Source: Flavihumibacter rivuli
GTDB taxonomy: Bacteria; Bacteroidota; Bacteroidia; Chitinophagales; Chitinophagaceae
DNA length: 64,000 bases
Direction: 5' to 3'
Assembly: GCF_018595685.2 (NCBI RefSeq)
Contig: NZ_CP092334.1
Coordinates: forward strand, 2,818,001 to 2,882,000
The notes under the pieces are model-generated. The model saw only the letters and a list, made by a program, of their open reading frames with translations, was not told where the DNA came from and did no database searches. Both the position numbers and the translations under genes were made by a program. Each line of letters begins with the position of its first letter. Within the stretch, counting starts at the first letter, position 1. Positions 1-9,128 of this stretch are shown one piece after another.

Positions 1-1
1 C

Positions 2-1102
2 AAGTCCCTGAAACCACTGCCTGTGGTGAAGGAGGCTGAAGGACAGACCTTCGATGCGGTTACTGACCCCGAGTTCAAGTACCGCCAGCGCTATGCCGAC
101 CTGGTGATCAACCCCCAGGTGAAGGACACATTTGTGAAGCGCACCAAAATGATCAATACCATCCGGGAGTTCCTGAACGAAAGGGGCGCCCTGGAAGTGG
201 ATACCCCAGTACTGCAGGCGATTCCCGGTGGTGCTGCGGCCAGGCCGTTCATTACCCACCATAATGCCCTGGATGTCCCCTTCTACCTGCGCATCGCCAA
301 CGAATTGTACCTGAAACGCTGTATCGTGGGCGGGTTCGACTGGGTGTATGAATTCAGCCGCAATTTCCGTAATGAAGGAATGGACAGGACCCATAACCCG
401 GAATTCACCATCCTGGAATGGTACACTGCTTACAAGGATTACTTCTGGATGATGGAAACCACGGAACAGCTGCTCGAAAAAGTAGCCATCGCCCTGCATG
501 GTACGACAGATGTGACTGTTGGTGATAAGACCATCAGCTTCAAGGCTCCTTTCAAGCGCATCTCCATCATTGATGCCATCAAGGAAAATACCGGCATCGA
601 CATCAATGGTATGGATGAAGCCAGCCTGCGCGATGTTTGCAAGCAACTGAAGATCGATGTAGCCCCCAATATCGGTAAGGGCAAACTCATTGATGAGATC
701 TTTGGCGCTACCAGCGAACACACCTATATCATGCCGACCTTCATCACCGACTACCCCGTGGAGATGAGCCCGCTGACCAAGAAGCACCGCAGCAAACCCG
801 GACTGGTAGAGCGTTTCGAACTGATGGTGAATGGTAAGGAGATCGCAAATGCCTACTCCGAATTGAACGATCCCATTGACCAGCGTGAACGTTTCGAAGA
901 GCAGGTGAAACTGATGGAAAGAGGTGATGACGAAGCGATGTATATCGACTACGATTTCCTTCGCGCACTTGAATATGGCATGCCGCCGACCGCAGGTATT
1001 GGTATCGGTATCGACAGGCTCTGCATGCTGATGACCAACCAGCCTTCGATCCAGGATGTATTGCTCTTCCCGCAAATGCGCCCGGAACGATTTGATAGCT
1101 GA
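2..1102 (+). CDS. lysS: Lysyl-tRNA synthetase, class II (5' end outside window)
   Basis: Charges tRNA-Lys with lysine in the cytosol. The reading frame is open from base 2, so the start and the N-terminal OB-fold anticodon-binding domain lie outside the window; what remains is the class II catalytic core. Class II motif 2 is visible as [15 protein letters not shown] and motif 3 as [15 protein letters not shown] followed by the usual C-terminal [10 protein letters not shown]. The codon at 23 is an internal GTG, not a start. A rho-independent terminator follows 25 bases after the stop. The family assignment is secure. Confidence 0.96.
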   Translation, partial: KSLKPLPVVKEAEGQTFDAVTDPEFKYRQRYADLVINPQVKDTFVKRTKMINTIREFLNERGALEVDTPVLQAIPGGAAARPFITHHNALDVPFYLRIANELYLKRCIVGGFDWVYEFSRNFRNEGMDRTHNPEFTILEWYTAYKDYFWMMETTEQLLEKVAIALHGTTDVTVGDKTISFKAPFKRISIIDAIKENTGIDINGMDEASLRDVCKQLKIDVAPNIGKGKLIDEIFGATSEHTYIMPTFITDYPVEMSPLTKKHRSKPGLVERFELMVNGKEIANAYSELNDPIDQRERFEEQVKLMERGDDEAMYIDYDFLRALEYGMPPTAGIGIGIDRLCMLMTNQPSIQDVLLFPQMRPERFDS

Positions 1103-1126
1103 TCAAGAATCTGATCTTACTCCATA

Positions 1127-1157
1127 AAAAAAGTGATGCCCAACAGCATCACTTTTT
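1127..1157. terminator. Rho-independent terminator after lysS, possibly bidirectional
   Basis: The arms AAAAAGTGATGC and GCATCACTTTTT enclose a short CCCAACA-type loop and are followed by T-rich sequence. It lies between the convergent lysS and the minus-strand dehydrogenase, so it can serve both. Confidence 0.85.
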
Positions 1158-1176
1158 CTTTTTATAATGAAAATGA

Positions 1177-2001
1177 TCAAACGAAAAGATCATTCATCAG
1201 CTTCATGGAAGGATTCACTGCATATTTGCTAAGGTCCGTGATCCCTTCTGCAGCCAGTACTTCCTCATCAATGAAAAAGTTACCGGTACAATCATAGGAA
1301 GGCCGCTTCAGGATATGGTAGGCCGCATCCGCAACGATCTCCGGAGTACGACTGCGTTGCATCAGGAAATCACCTCCCAACAGGTTCTCCACCGCGGCAG
1401 TGGCAATGGTCGTTTTGGGCCAAAGGGCATTCGCAGCGATCCGGTGGGGCTTCAATTCTTCGGCCAGTCCCAGGATCACCATGCTCATGCCATACTTGCT
1501 CATGGTATAGGCCAGGTGCGGCGCAAACCAGCGTGGATCCATATTCAGGGGCGGGGAAAGATTCAGGATATGCGGGTTATGCGATTGTTTGAGGTAGGGA
1601 ATGCAGGCCCTGGACATGAAAAAGGTACCCCTGACATTGATACCGTGCATCAGGTCCCAGCGCTTGGGCTCTGTTTGCTCGGTGGGCGTCAGGCTGATGG
1701 CGCTGGCATTATTGATCAGGATATCAATACCCCCAAAAGCTTTCACGGTCTCCTCTACCGCATTCTGGATACTGTCCTCGTACCTGATATCCACCTGGAG
1801 GGGAAGTACTTTTCCCGGACCGGCCTTATCGATCTCTTCGGCAGCACTATAAATGGTGCCCTCCAACTTGGGATGGGGCTCAACCGTTTTGGCAGCAATC
1901 GCAATATTGGCACCATCCTGCGCTAAACGCAGGGCTATGGCCTTACCAATGCCCCTGCTGGCGCCGGTTACCAATACATTCTTGTTCTGGAATAGCATCA
2001 T
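1177..2001 (-). CDS. SDR-family NAD(P)-dependent oxidoreductase (HSDL2-like)
   Basis: Classical-length short-chain dehydrogenase (274 aa) with a Rossmann fold. The nucleotide-binding glycine motif TGASRGIGKA is near residues 12-21, the structural NNAS motif is in the middle, and the catalytic pair appears as YTMSK. The unusual SPPLNMDPRW stretch before the catalytic Tyr and the ALWPKT segment after it are typical of the hydroxysteroid-dehydrogenase-like protein 2 (HSDL2) branch, whose substrate is unclear. The start is one of two adjacent ATG codons (2001 or 1998). It stands alone, convergent with lysS; I cannot name a substrate. Confidence 0.9.
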   Translation of the reverse strand: MMLFQNKNVLVTGASRGIGKAIALRLAQDGANIAIAAKTVEPHPKLEGTIYSAAEEIDKAGPGKVLPLQVDIRYEDSIQNAVEETVKAFGGIDILINNASAISLTPTEQTEPKRWDLMHGINVRGTFFMSRACIPYLKQSHNPHILNLSPPLNMDPRWFAPHLAYTMSKYGMSMVILGLAEELKPHRIAANALWPKTTIATAAVENLLGGDFLMQRSRTPEIVADAAYHILKRPSYDCTGNFFIDEEVLAAEGITDLSKYAVNPSMKLMNDLFV

Positions 2002-2150
2002 TTTCTCTTGGTTTATTCTTTGCTAAAGGTTTAAGAACCAATGTAAAAAGAAAGTTTTAAGAAAGATACGTGAGTTCTACCAATAGGCCTATCGTAAACT
2101 TACGATTCTGTCAGTAAAAAATGAAGACGGAAAATTCAGCAATAGTGCTC

Positions 2151-2181
2151 TTGTTCCGGGCATGCATTCCTTCTACTTTTG
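2151..2181 (+). promoter_or_regulatory. Bacteroidota-type promoter for the GNRA-hairpin RNA
   Basis: TTG at 2151-2153, a 20-base spacer, then TACTTTTG at 2174-2181, an exact match to the TAnnTTTG -7 box. Predicted transcription start is about 2187-2190. No ORF of credible length follows on this strand before the terminator at 2602-2632. Confidence 0.7.
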
Positions 2182-2187
2182 TATTGT

Positions 2188-2636
2188 CAGTTGATTGATA
2201 GCGATCAAAAAATCCTAAGAAAGACCAAGAACAAATCCTAAGAAAGACCAGACCGATGTAAATCGGACAATCCTAAATCCAAATCCCGAAAGGGAAGAAA
2301 AACCAAAAGAGATCCAATATCCTGAGACCCGGCAACGGGCAAGAAGAACCGAAACCAAGAAATCCAAGTCCAGACCCGGTAAGACGGGAAGAACAACCAG
2401 AAATCCAAAATCCAACCGCGAAAGCGGAAAAACCAAGTCCAGATCCAGATCTTACGAAAAACCACGAAGATCAGCATCTATCGAACTGACGCCGAGTTTA
2501 AAATCCAGTATCTGTAGTAATCCAAAATCCTTTGAACGACGAGAAAATTTGTACCTATTGATGACCGAGACCTTGATGGTTCTGAATCGTACAAAAACAT
2601 TAAACAACCCGGTGTGATCCACCGGGTTGTTTATTT
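2188..2636 (+). ncRNA. Candidate structured non-coding RNA with tandem GNRA-tetraloop hairpins
   Basis: A 450-base stretch with its own promoter and a strong terminator but no plausible plus-strand ORF. The sense strand is rich in A and C and poor in T. It contains a string of short perfect hairpins: CCGAT-GTAA-ATCGG (2253-2266), CCC-GAAA-GGG (2285-2294), CCCG-GCAA-CGGG (2328-2339), CCCG-GTAAGA-CGGG (2375-2388) and CCGC-GAAA-GCGG (2416-2427). Four of the five loops fit GNRA. Linkers are unpaired and repeat ATCC about 14 times (often AAATCC or CCAAAATCC). An 18-base direct repeat occurs at 2210-2227 and 2233-2250. Longer stems lie at 2448-2472 and 2548-2595. I do not recognise the family. The two minus-strand ORFs here have low-complexity translations and look spurious. 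Confidence 0.65.
2602..2632. terminator. Strong bidirectional terminator between the RNA and tolC
   Basis: A 13-bp perfect stem (AAACAACCCGGTG / CACCGGGTTGTTT) with a 5-base loop. It is followed by T-rich sequence on the plus strand, and on the minus strand by AATGTTTTTG about 20 bases past the tolC stop. It can end both the candidate RNA and the efflux operon. Confidence 0.88.
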
Positions 2637-2652
2637 TCCAAAGCCTGCCTGC

Positions 2653-3951
2653 TTACCAAATCTTCATCCCAACGATCTTATGACTTTCTATCTTATCCAG
2701 CTGCATCTGGTATTGCAACTGCACCATGCTTAATTGTGCATCTTCTACTGCCACCTGGGTGGTGAGTAATTCCACGCTGGTGATCAACCCCTCCTTGAAC
2801 CTCACCTGGGCCAATTGGAAGGCTTTCTCTGCCTGCCTTACCAAAACCTCCTGGTTCCTCAGTTTCTCTTCCAGGTTGCGGTAATCCTCATTCACCCTTG
2901 CCAGGTCCCTTTCCACCTGCTGTTCCAACGTGGTGATCGACTGCCTTGTGGCATCAATACTCACCTGGTTCATTTTCTGTTCCAGCTTTGGCCTATTGGC
3001 GCTGAAGATGGGAATACTGATCCCCACCCCTACCATTCCGTTCAGGCGCATCTGCCTGATATCGGGAACGAAACCATTCTTCACCCCACCTGCAGCCGTA
3101 CCGAAAACTGTCGGGCTAAAGTCTTTCCTGATCACCTGGTTATTGATGTTCAGCAGTTCCAACTGGTTGTTGATCTGCTTCAATTCCAGGCTGTAATTGC
3201 GCCAGGTTGCCGAATTGGCCATCTGGGTAAAATCTGTAGTCACAATATCCCTGATCTTGCCATGCTGGTCCTCGCCGGTCAATAACTTCAGCGCTATATA
3301 CTGTTGTTCCTGCTGGGATTGCAGGTCCTTCAACCTGTTCCTGGCATTGGCGATCCTCACCTGCGTGGTCAGCAGGTCGTATTCCAGGGCATCCCCGTTC
3401 CTGATCTTGGCCTGGATCAACTTCTCATTTTCCTGCAGGGCCTTGATCTGCCCTTCCTGTACAGCAATGGCCTTATTCAGGAAGAGAACAGTAAAATAGG
3501 CCTGGCTGACCTGGTAGGCAACCGCATTCTTGCTGAGGTCGATCCCGCCCTTCTGCCATTTCTTTTCAGACTGGCTGCGCTCCAATTGGATCCTGGTCTT
3601 CCCAAAATCATAGAGCAACTGGTTTACACCAACAGCCAGATTGTAATTGTCATTGGGTGCGAACTGCAGGTTCTTCCCATCAAAATTCACCTTGGGCACA
3701 GGAGCCACATAACTCACCATGGCATCTCCCTGCACGGTAGGCAGCCAGTTGCTACGGATCAGTTCCTGCTTCACATCATTCGATTGCAACTGGATCTCCA
3801 TTTCCCTGATCTTCGGGTAATTGTTTACGGCCTGCTGGATCAGGGTGGCCAATTGCTGGTCCTTCAATACCAGCGAATCCTGCGCTATGGTAACAGTTAC
3901 CAACAGGATCGCAGTAATGGTTACAACTATTCTTTTCATTATTGCATTCAT
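2653..3951 (-). CDS. TolC-family outer membrane efflux protein
   Basis: 432 aa with an N-terminal signal peptide (residues about 1-24, ending TIAQ). The rest is the long heptad-rich alpha-hairpin pattern of outer membrane efflux factors, with two similar halves (about residues 35-225 and 240-430). The C-terminal part has the usual AQVRFKEGLITSVELLTTQ element. It is the exit duct for the tripartite pump encoded just upstream (HlyD-type adaptor and DHA2 carrier); the gap to the carrier gene is 14 bases and all are presumably co-transcribed from the tetR promoter. Substrate is unknown. Confidence 0.92.
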   Translation of the reverse strand: MNAIMKRIVVTITAILLVTVTIAQDSLVLKDQQLATLIQQAVNNYPKIREMEIQLQSNDVKQELIRSNWLPTVQGDAMVSYVAPVPKVNFDGKNLQFAPNDNYNLAVGVNQLLYDFGKTRIQLERSQSEKKWQKGGIDLSKNAVAYQVSQAYFTVLFLNKAIAVQEGQIKALQENEKLIQAKIRNGDALEYDLLTTQVRIANARNRLKDLQSQQEQQYIALKLLTGEDQHGKIRDIVTTDFTQMANSATWRNYSLELKQINNQLELLNINNQVIRKDFSPTVFGTAAGGVKNGFVPDIRQMRLNGMVGVGISIPIFSANRPKLEQKMNQVSIDATRQSITTLEQQVERDLARVNEDYRNLEEKLRNQEVLVRQAEKAFQLAQVRFKEGLITSVELLTTQVAVEDAQLSMVQLQYQMQLDKIESHKIVGMKIW

Positions 3952-3965
3952 TTCAATTCATGTCT

Positions 3966-5549
3966 TTAATGTGCGGCCTCCATGGCTTCCTTCACTGCCT
4001 TGGCATCAACCGGCTGCTTCTTCTTCACTTTCATAAAGAAGGCCAAAGGCAAGACAGCAAGGAAGAACAGGCCGATCAGGTGGAACGTATCGAGGTAAGC
4101 GAGGTAATAGGCCTGCTTATCCACGGCCAGGTCAATAACCTTTTGCGCTTTCAGGCTGGCACCACTTATATCGCCTGTTTTGGCTGCAATGCCCTGGGTA
4201 AGCGCATTCAACCTTTCTGTGTAGGCCGGTGCGCCTTCATAGAAATTGGACACCAGGTCTGAACGGTGCTGGGCATGGCTATGGGCGATATAGTTATTGG
4301 CCATGGCTATCCCGAAAGCACCACCGATCTGGCGGATCATATTGTTAAGGGATATCCCTGCCGCATACTCGCTGGGATGCAATCCGGCTACTGCCTGGTT
4401 GATCAATGGCAGCTGTGCCATGGAGATACCAAAGGCCCGTACCATCAGGGCCGGGAAGAAATCCCACCTGCCTGCGTCCGGACTGACCGAAGCGCTCATC
4501 CAGGAGTAAAGCGAAAAGAGGATAAATCCTACGATCGTAAATGGGATCGGTGAAACCCCCTTGCTCATGGCCTTCCCGATGACCGGCATCATGAATACCC
4601 CGATCAGGGTGGGGAAGAGCAGGGATAGACCTGTTTCCAGGGGAGTATAACCTAATACCCTTTGGGCCAATACCGGGTACACAAATACCGATGTAAACAA
4701 TCCCAGACCGGCCACGAAGGTGAAGAGGGTGGTGAAGGCATAGCTTCGGTTGTTCATCACCTTTAGGTTGACAACAGGATGTGGTGTGGTCAATTCCCGC
4801 CAGATAAAACCCACTACTCCTACTATGGCAATGATGGCACTTATCCTGATGGTGTCACTGGCAAACCAGTCTTCTGACTCACCACGTTCCAGCACATACT
4901 GCAGGCATCCGATACCCGCCATCAGCAAGGCGATCCCCATATAGTCGATCTTGATGCTTTCCTTCTTCTCGCCCTCGCCTTCCTTTTTATCAATGAAGGT
5001 GATGGAGAGCAAGGTGGCGATGATACCGATGGGGATATTGATCATGAAGATCATGGGCCAGGAAAAATTATCGATCAGGTAACCACCCACTGTTGGACCA
5101 AGGGTCGGACCCAACACCAATCCCATCCCGAACAGGCCGGAGGCCATCGGGCGGTCTTCAGGAGCAAAAGCATCGAACAGGATGGCCTGGCTGGTGGACA
5201 ACAATGCGCCACCACCGATACCCTGCACAAAGCGCCATGCTGTGATCTCCATGAGCCCTGTTGATTCCGCACACATATACGATGCTGCGGTAAATATGAT
5301 CATGGAGGCGATATAATAATTCTTCCTGCCAAAGTACTCGGCAAGAAAGCCGGTCATGGGGATGATGATCACGTTGGCAATGGCATAGGCCGTTATCACC
5401 CAGCTCACATCTTCAATGTTCACCCCAAGGCTGCCGGCCATTTCATTCAGGCCAACGTTAACGATAGATGTATCGATCAACTCCATCACAGCTGCTGTCA
5501 CCGTGGTCAGCACTATGATGAACTTGGCGAATCCTTTTGGACTTGACAT
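3966..5549 (-). CDS. DHA2-family MFS drug transporter (EmrB/QacA type)
   Basis: 527 aa integral membrane protein with about 14 hydrophobic segments, as expected for the DHA2 drug:H+ antiporter family. The motif after TM2 is GFLAEYFGRKNYY (motif A-like), and the TM5 region carries GLVLGPTLGPTVGGYL (antiporter motif C). The acidic LIDTSIVNVGLNEMAGSLG at the N-terminus is the family's motif D1. It lies 4 bases after the adaptor gene and 14 before tolC, giving an EmrAB-TolC-like pump under a TetR repressor. Confidence 0.94.
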   Translation of the reverse strand: MSSPKGFAKFIIVLTTVTAAVMELIDTSIVNVGLNEMAGSLGVNIEDVSWVITAYAIANVIIIPMTGFLAEYFGRKNYYIASMIIFTAASYMCAESTGLMEITAWRFVQGIGGGALLSTSQAILFDAFAPEDRPMASGLFGMGLVLGPTLGPTVGGYLIDNFSWPMIFMINIPIGIIATLLSITFIDKKEGEGEKKESIKIDYMGIALLMAGIGCLQYVLERGESEDWFASDTIRISAIIAIVGVVGFIWRELTTPHPVVNLKVMNNRSYAFTTLFTFVAGLGLFTSVFVYPVLAQRVLGYTPLETGLSLLFPTLIGVFMMPVIGKAMSKGVSPIPFTIVGFILFSLYSWMSASVSPDAGRWDFFPALMVRAFGISMAQLPLINQAVAGLHPSEYAAGISLNNMIRQIGGAFGIAMANNYIAHSHAQHRSDLVSNFYEGAPAYTERLNALTQGIAAKTGDISGASLKAQKVIDLAVDKQAYYLAYLDTFHLIGLFFLAVLPLAFFMKVKKKQPVDAKAVKEAMEAAH

Positions 5550-5553
5550 AGGT

Positions 5554-6591
5554 TTACTTTAAGGGAACACTCACTTCAGCACTCAAACCGGCACGCAGGA
5601 CCTGCTTGTATTGATCCGCATCATTGATGGCGATCTTTACCGGCACACGCTGTGTCACCTTTACGAAATTGCCGCTGGCATTATCAGGGGGGAGAAGGGC
5701 GAAACGCGCCCCGGTAGCCTCACTCAGGCTTTCAATGGTTCCCTTCAGTTTGAGTTCATCATAGGCATCCAGGGTAATATCCACCTGCTGGCCGGGATGA
5801 AGTTTCCTGATCTGGTTCTCCTTAAAGTTCGCCACGATCCAGTAGGTGGTATCGTTCACGATGGTGAACAAGGGCATACCAGCCTGTACATACTGGCCAA
5901 CGGCAACATTCTTCTTACCGATCTTACCTGCCTGCGGCGCATATACCTTGGTGTAAGAGATCTTGAGTTCCTGCTGTTCGATCTGTGCCTTTCTCACTGC
6001 AATTCCTGCTTCGGCTTTCTTCACTGCAGCCTGCAATACAGCTATCCTGCTCTCTGCGGATGCCAGGTCGTTGTTGCTATTGTCCAGCTGCTTTACCAGT
6101 GTCTCATAGTTGAAGCGACTGTCTTCCAGCTGGCGCTGGGTGATGGCATTCTCTGCATAAAGGTTCTTATCGCGGCTGAAGTCCTTTTGCGCTTTCTCCA
6201 GCTTTACCCTGTTGATATCTATATTGCCTTTGTTTACCCTGAGGGAAACGAAGGCATTGTTCAGGGCAGCTTTCGCATTCTCCAGATCTGCCAATGCTGC
6301 ATTATAATCGGCTTGCATCTGCAGGAGCTGCGTTTGTAATTCTGCATCGTCCAGTTCTACCACCAACTGGTTGGCCTTTACCGAATCAAAATCCTTGATG
6401 GCAATGGTCTTTACATAGCCTGCCACCCTCGGTAGAACAGGCACCAGTTGCGTTTCGATCTGGGCATTGTCGGTTGACTCATGCGTCAGGGCAAAGTTGA
6501 TCTTCCTGTAGGCGAAGAAACCTACAGTCAGTAATACAACACTTAGAATGATCAGTCGGACAGGTGATTTCTTTTTTACTTCTTGTTCCAT
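5554..6591 (-). CDS. HlyD/EmrA-family membrane fusion (adaptor) protein
   Basis: 345 aa. A single membrane anchor at about residues 12-30 follows a lysine-rich cytoplasmic start. Then come a biotinyl-lipoyl-like half (VLPRVAGYVKTIAIKDFDSV), a long coiled coil (about 75-200), the second lipoyl half (YTKVYAPQAGKIGKKNVAVG) and a beta-barrel segment (IVANFKENQIRKLHPGQ). It links the inner-membrane carrier to TolC. It starts 20 bases after tetR and is the first structural gene of the efflux operon. Confidence 0.93.
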   Translation of the reverse strand: MEQEVKKKSPVRLIILSVVLLTVGFFAYRKINFALTHESTDNAQIETQLVPVLPRVAGYVKTIAIKDFDSVKANQLVVELDDAELQTQLLQMQADYNAALADLENAKAALNNAFVSLRVNKGNIDINRVKLEKAQKDFSRDKNLYAENAITQRQLEDSRFNYETLVKQLDNSNNDLASAESRIAVLQAAVKKAEAGIAVRKAQIEQQELKISYTKVYAPQAGKIGKKNVAVGQYVQAGMPLFTIVNDTTYWIVANFKENQIRKLHPGQQVDITLDAYDELKLKGTIESLSEATGARFALLPPDNASGNFVKVTQRVPVKIAINDADQYKQVLRAGLSAEVSVPLK

Positions 6592-6611
6592 ATATCACAT
6601 TTGAATAGGTC

Positions 6612-7256
6612 TTAGTTCTTGTTTTGCAAATGGGCATGCATCATGTCTTTCAGGTGCAGCTTCACGCGCTCCATGAAAGAATCATCTTCATAAGGTTTAA
6701 AATCCGCCGGGGCATCGGTCATTTTGATCACCATGCAATCGTTGATCAATACCTGGTAAATGGTGCCGATGAGGGATGAGAGGGTCATTTCAATATCTAC
6801 CTTCCTGAATTCGCCATCATCGATGCCTTTTTGGACGATATGCTTGATGATGCGCATGTTGCCAATGAAAATATTGGCCATGGTTTCATGGAAATGGGAC
6901 CGTTGCTGTACTGTCATTTCACGCATAATGGTCAACGTGAAGCCCCTGTGTGAGAACAGCCTTTCCACATAGCTGTCGATGATCCGGTTGATTTTTTCAG
7001 CAGCACTAAGGGACTGGTCATCCATCAATTGTTGCAGCTTTCCTTTCAGGAAGGAAGCCCTGCGCTCAATCATTTTCTCAAACAATCCCTCCTTGCTGCC
7101 GAAATAATAATTGACCATGGCCACGTTCACATTGGCCAGTTGGCAAACCTCCCTTACAGAAGTACCTTCAAATCCCTTATTAAAGAACAATTGCTCGGCC
7201 GCTTCCAGGATCTGGTCACGCTTTTCAACCTTTTCGATTTTCCCTTCCATAAACAT
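6612..7256 (-). CDS. TetR/AcrR-family transcriptional repressor of the efflux operon
   Basis: 214 aa. The N-terminal helix-turn-helix (about residues 31-60) shows the family signature GTSVREVCQLANVNVAMVNY followed by YFGSKEGLFEKM; the C-terminal half is a divergent ligand-binding helical domain. It is the first gene of the tetR-hlyD-emrB-tolC operon and lies directly downstream of two tandem palindromes that overlap its -7 box, so autorepression relieved by a pump substrate is the likely logic. A second ATG two codons in (7250) is also possible. Confidence 0.92.
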   Translation of the reverse strand: MFMEGKIEKVEKRDQILEAAEQLFFNKGFEGTSVREVCQLANVNVAMVNYYFGSKEGLFEKMIERRASFLKGKLQQLMDDQSLSAAEKINRIIDSYVERLFSHRGFTLTIMREMTVQQRSHFHETMANIFIGNMRIIKHIVQKGIDDGEFRKVDIEMTLSSLIGTIYQVLINDCMVIKMTDAPADFKPYEDDSFMERVKLHLKDMMHAHLQNKN

Positions 7257-7276
7257 GCTTTTTATGCAACCGGGGA

Positions 7277-7314
7277 CAAAATTAAACAGTTGTTTAAATT
7301 AAACGATTGTTTAA
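7277..7314 (-). promoter_or_regulatory. tetR promoter with two tandem TetR-type operators
   Basis: Two palindromes, TTAAACAGTTGTTTAA (7282-7297) and TTAAACGATTGTTTAA (7299-7314), share the arms TTAAAC/GTTTAA and are spaced 17 bases apart. The minus-strand -7 box TAATTTTG is at 7284-7277 and overlaps the first operator, so repressor binding would block transcription of tetR and the pump genes. I see no good -33 element. Confidence 0.75.
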
Positions 7315-7432
7315 GATTGGATTTTTTTGTTACCGATTAGTTAAAGAAATTAAGTGCTTGTTTATCAAATAATTATTTAGAAACGGAAAAAACTGCTTAG
7401 TGTCGGGCCTGTCAAACGCTAAGGGTAAGCAA

Positions 7433-7476
7433 TAAAAAACGCAGCCGACAAAGGGAAAATTCCCTGTCAGGCTGCG
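7433..7476 (-). terminator. Terminator of the YtcJ-type amidohydrolase gene
   Basis: On the minus strand, CGCAGCC and GGCTGCG close a long hairpin with an inner TGTC-a-GGGAA stem, followed by six T. It starts about 28 bases past the stop at 7505. Confidence 0.85.
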
Positions 7477-7504
7477 CTATGGGCAAGCAAACAAAGATGC
7501 TATT

Positions 7505-9082
7505 TTACCTGGACCAGACCTTCTGGCCGTCTACCCAGGTCTCGAGGACCTTGACCGCGGTGATCTGCCCCGGTTGCTGTTGCAGGGGATCACGGTCCAA
7601 TACCACCAGGTCAGCGAGATGACCTTCTTTCAGTGACCCAAAATCAGGGGCCACACTTATCCTGGCCGCATCAGCCGTATAGGCTTTCAGTGCTTCTGCA
7701 ATACTGATGCTTTCCTGCGGCGCAATCGAATCCCCTTCATTATTCTTCCGGGTAACAGCCGCCTCTACCCCCTTCATGGGGTTGAAGTCCTTCACCACCG
7801 GTGCGTCCGAGGAAAGTGCCACCAATACACCGCTGTCCAGGACAGACCGAACCGGGTAACAATGATCGAGATAGTGTTGGTCAAGGTACCTGATAAAATT
7901 CTTTCCCAATTCACTCAGGAAAACAGTTTGCATGGAAGTAGCTATATTATTAGCGGCCATCAGGTCAAGGTGTCGCTGTTCCGGTAAACCCAGGTGCTCG
8001 ATCCGTTTGATCAATTGGGGGAAGGATTGGTGCAGTTGCCTGTAAATGTCCACCACGAAATCAATCGCAGCATCACCAATGGCATGGGTGGCCAGTCCCA
8101 GTCCCTTTTCCATGGCTGCTGTACAAAGTCCGATATACTGTTCGCGCTTCAGCCGCAACACACCCTGCTCCTGTGAATCCTTATAATGCCCCTTCAATGC
8201 AGCGGTCTTGCCACTCAGTCCACCATCACTGAAAAACTTCACGGTATTGACCTTGAAAAAACCGGAATCGAAATAATCAGGTACGGGATAGGGTTGTTCC
8301 CCACCATCCGGTAACAAGATGGGAATGGCATTCAGCCTGATGCCCAATTCATTCCTTCGATGCAGGTCATAATAGGCTTCAAGCAATAACGGATCAACAG
8401 CCGGATCCGTCACTGCAGTAACGCCGTAGCTGTATAACTCTTCCCTGGCCGCCTTCACCATGGTCTGTAATTCGGCAATGGTATAGGGAGGGATCTGGTT
8501 CGCCACTAATCCCAATGCAGTTTCAGAAAAGATACCATTCGGACGGCCATCACTGCCCTTGTACATCACACCACCTTCAGGAACAACAGTGTCCGCTGAT
8601 ATCCCACAACGTTCAATGGCGCTGGTATTGGCCACGGCAATATGGGCACAGGTGCGGATCACATAAACCGGCTTGTCCTTCACTACCTTATCCAGGTCAG
8701 TCCGCTCCGGCATCCTGCCATTCGCCCAACCGGCCTCATTGAAGCCCCTCGCTACGATCCAGGCCACATCAGGGAAAGCCCGATGGTAGTCACTGATCAT
8801 GGACAACATCTCCTCCAAACTCCGCGCAGCACGAACATCGAGCATGAAGGTCTTCAGGTTACCTACCTTCCATACATGGATATGCGAATCATTCATGCCC
8901 GGCATCAGGGTCTTGCCCGACAGGTCAATAAGGTTGGCACCATCCTGCACAAATGATTGCAATGCATCAAACCTGCCAATAGCACTGATCCTGTTGCCCT
9001 CCACGACCAGCGTATCGGCACCCGGCTGGAATCCTTCATGGAAGGAAAGCATATTGGCATTATGGAAAACTGTAATTGACAT
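7505..9082 (-). CDS. YtcJ-type metal-dependent amidohydrolase
   Basis: 525 aa member of the amidohydrolase-3 (YtcJ) group, probably a cytosolic hydrolase as no signal peptide is seen. The metal-binding DSHIHVW is at residues 65-71, with H67 and H69 as ligands. Later conserved points are KFFSDGGLSGKTAALKG, the THAIGDAAIDFVV histidine motif and the ALSSDAPVV aspartate. The substrate is not evident; the family hydrolyses amide or formamide bonds. It lies downstream of the amine-catabolism operon but has its own -7 box and terminator and is separated by 405 bases of repeats, so a functional link is only suggestive. Confidence 0.88.
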   Translation of the reverse strand: MSITVFHNANMLSFHEGFQPGADTLVVEGNRISAIGRFDALQSFVQDGANLIDLSGKTLMPGMNDSHIHVWKVGNLKTFMLDVRAARSLEEMLSMISDYHRAFPDVAWIVARGFNEAGWANGRMPERTDLDKVVKDKPVYVIRTCAHIAVANTSAIERCGISADTVVPEGGVMYKGSDGRPNGIFSETALGLVANQIPPYTIAELQTMVKAAREELYSYGVTAVTDPAVDPLLLEAYYDLHRRNELGIRLNAIPILLPDGGEQPYPVPDYFDSGFFKVNTVKFFSDGGLSGKTAALKGHYKDSQEQGVLRLKREQYIGLCTAAMEKGLGLATHAIGDAAIDFVVDIYRQLHQSFPQLIKRIEHLGLPEQRHLDLMAANNIATSMQTVFLSELGKNFIRYLDQHYLDHCYPVRSVLDSGVLVALSSDAPVVKDFNPMKGVEAAVTRKNNEGDSIAPQESISIAEALKAYTADAARISVAPDFGSLKEGHLADLVVLDRDPLQQQPGQITAVKVLETWVDGQKVWSR

Positions 9083-9119
9083 GATTATTAGCGAATAATA
9101 CTTTTATCGTTAGCAGATC

Positions 9120-9127
9120 CAAAGTTA
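9120..9127 (-). promoter_or_regulatory. -7 box of the amidohydrolase gene
   Basis: TAACTTTG on the minus strand, an exact TAnnTTTG match, giving a leader of about 30 bases to the ATG at 9082. No convincing -33 element. Confidence 0.5.
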
Positions 9128-9128
9128 A

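Noticed and set aside
2215..2477. Two minus-strand ORFs of 73 and 79 codons in the GNRA-hairpin region
   Set aside because: Low-complexity translations (F, L, V, S, G-rich) that mirror the A/C-rich linkers; no start context and no domain character.
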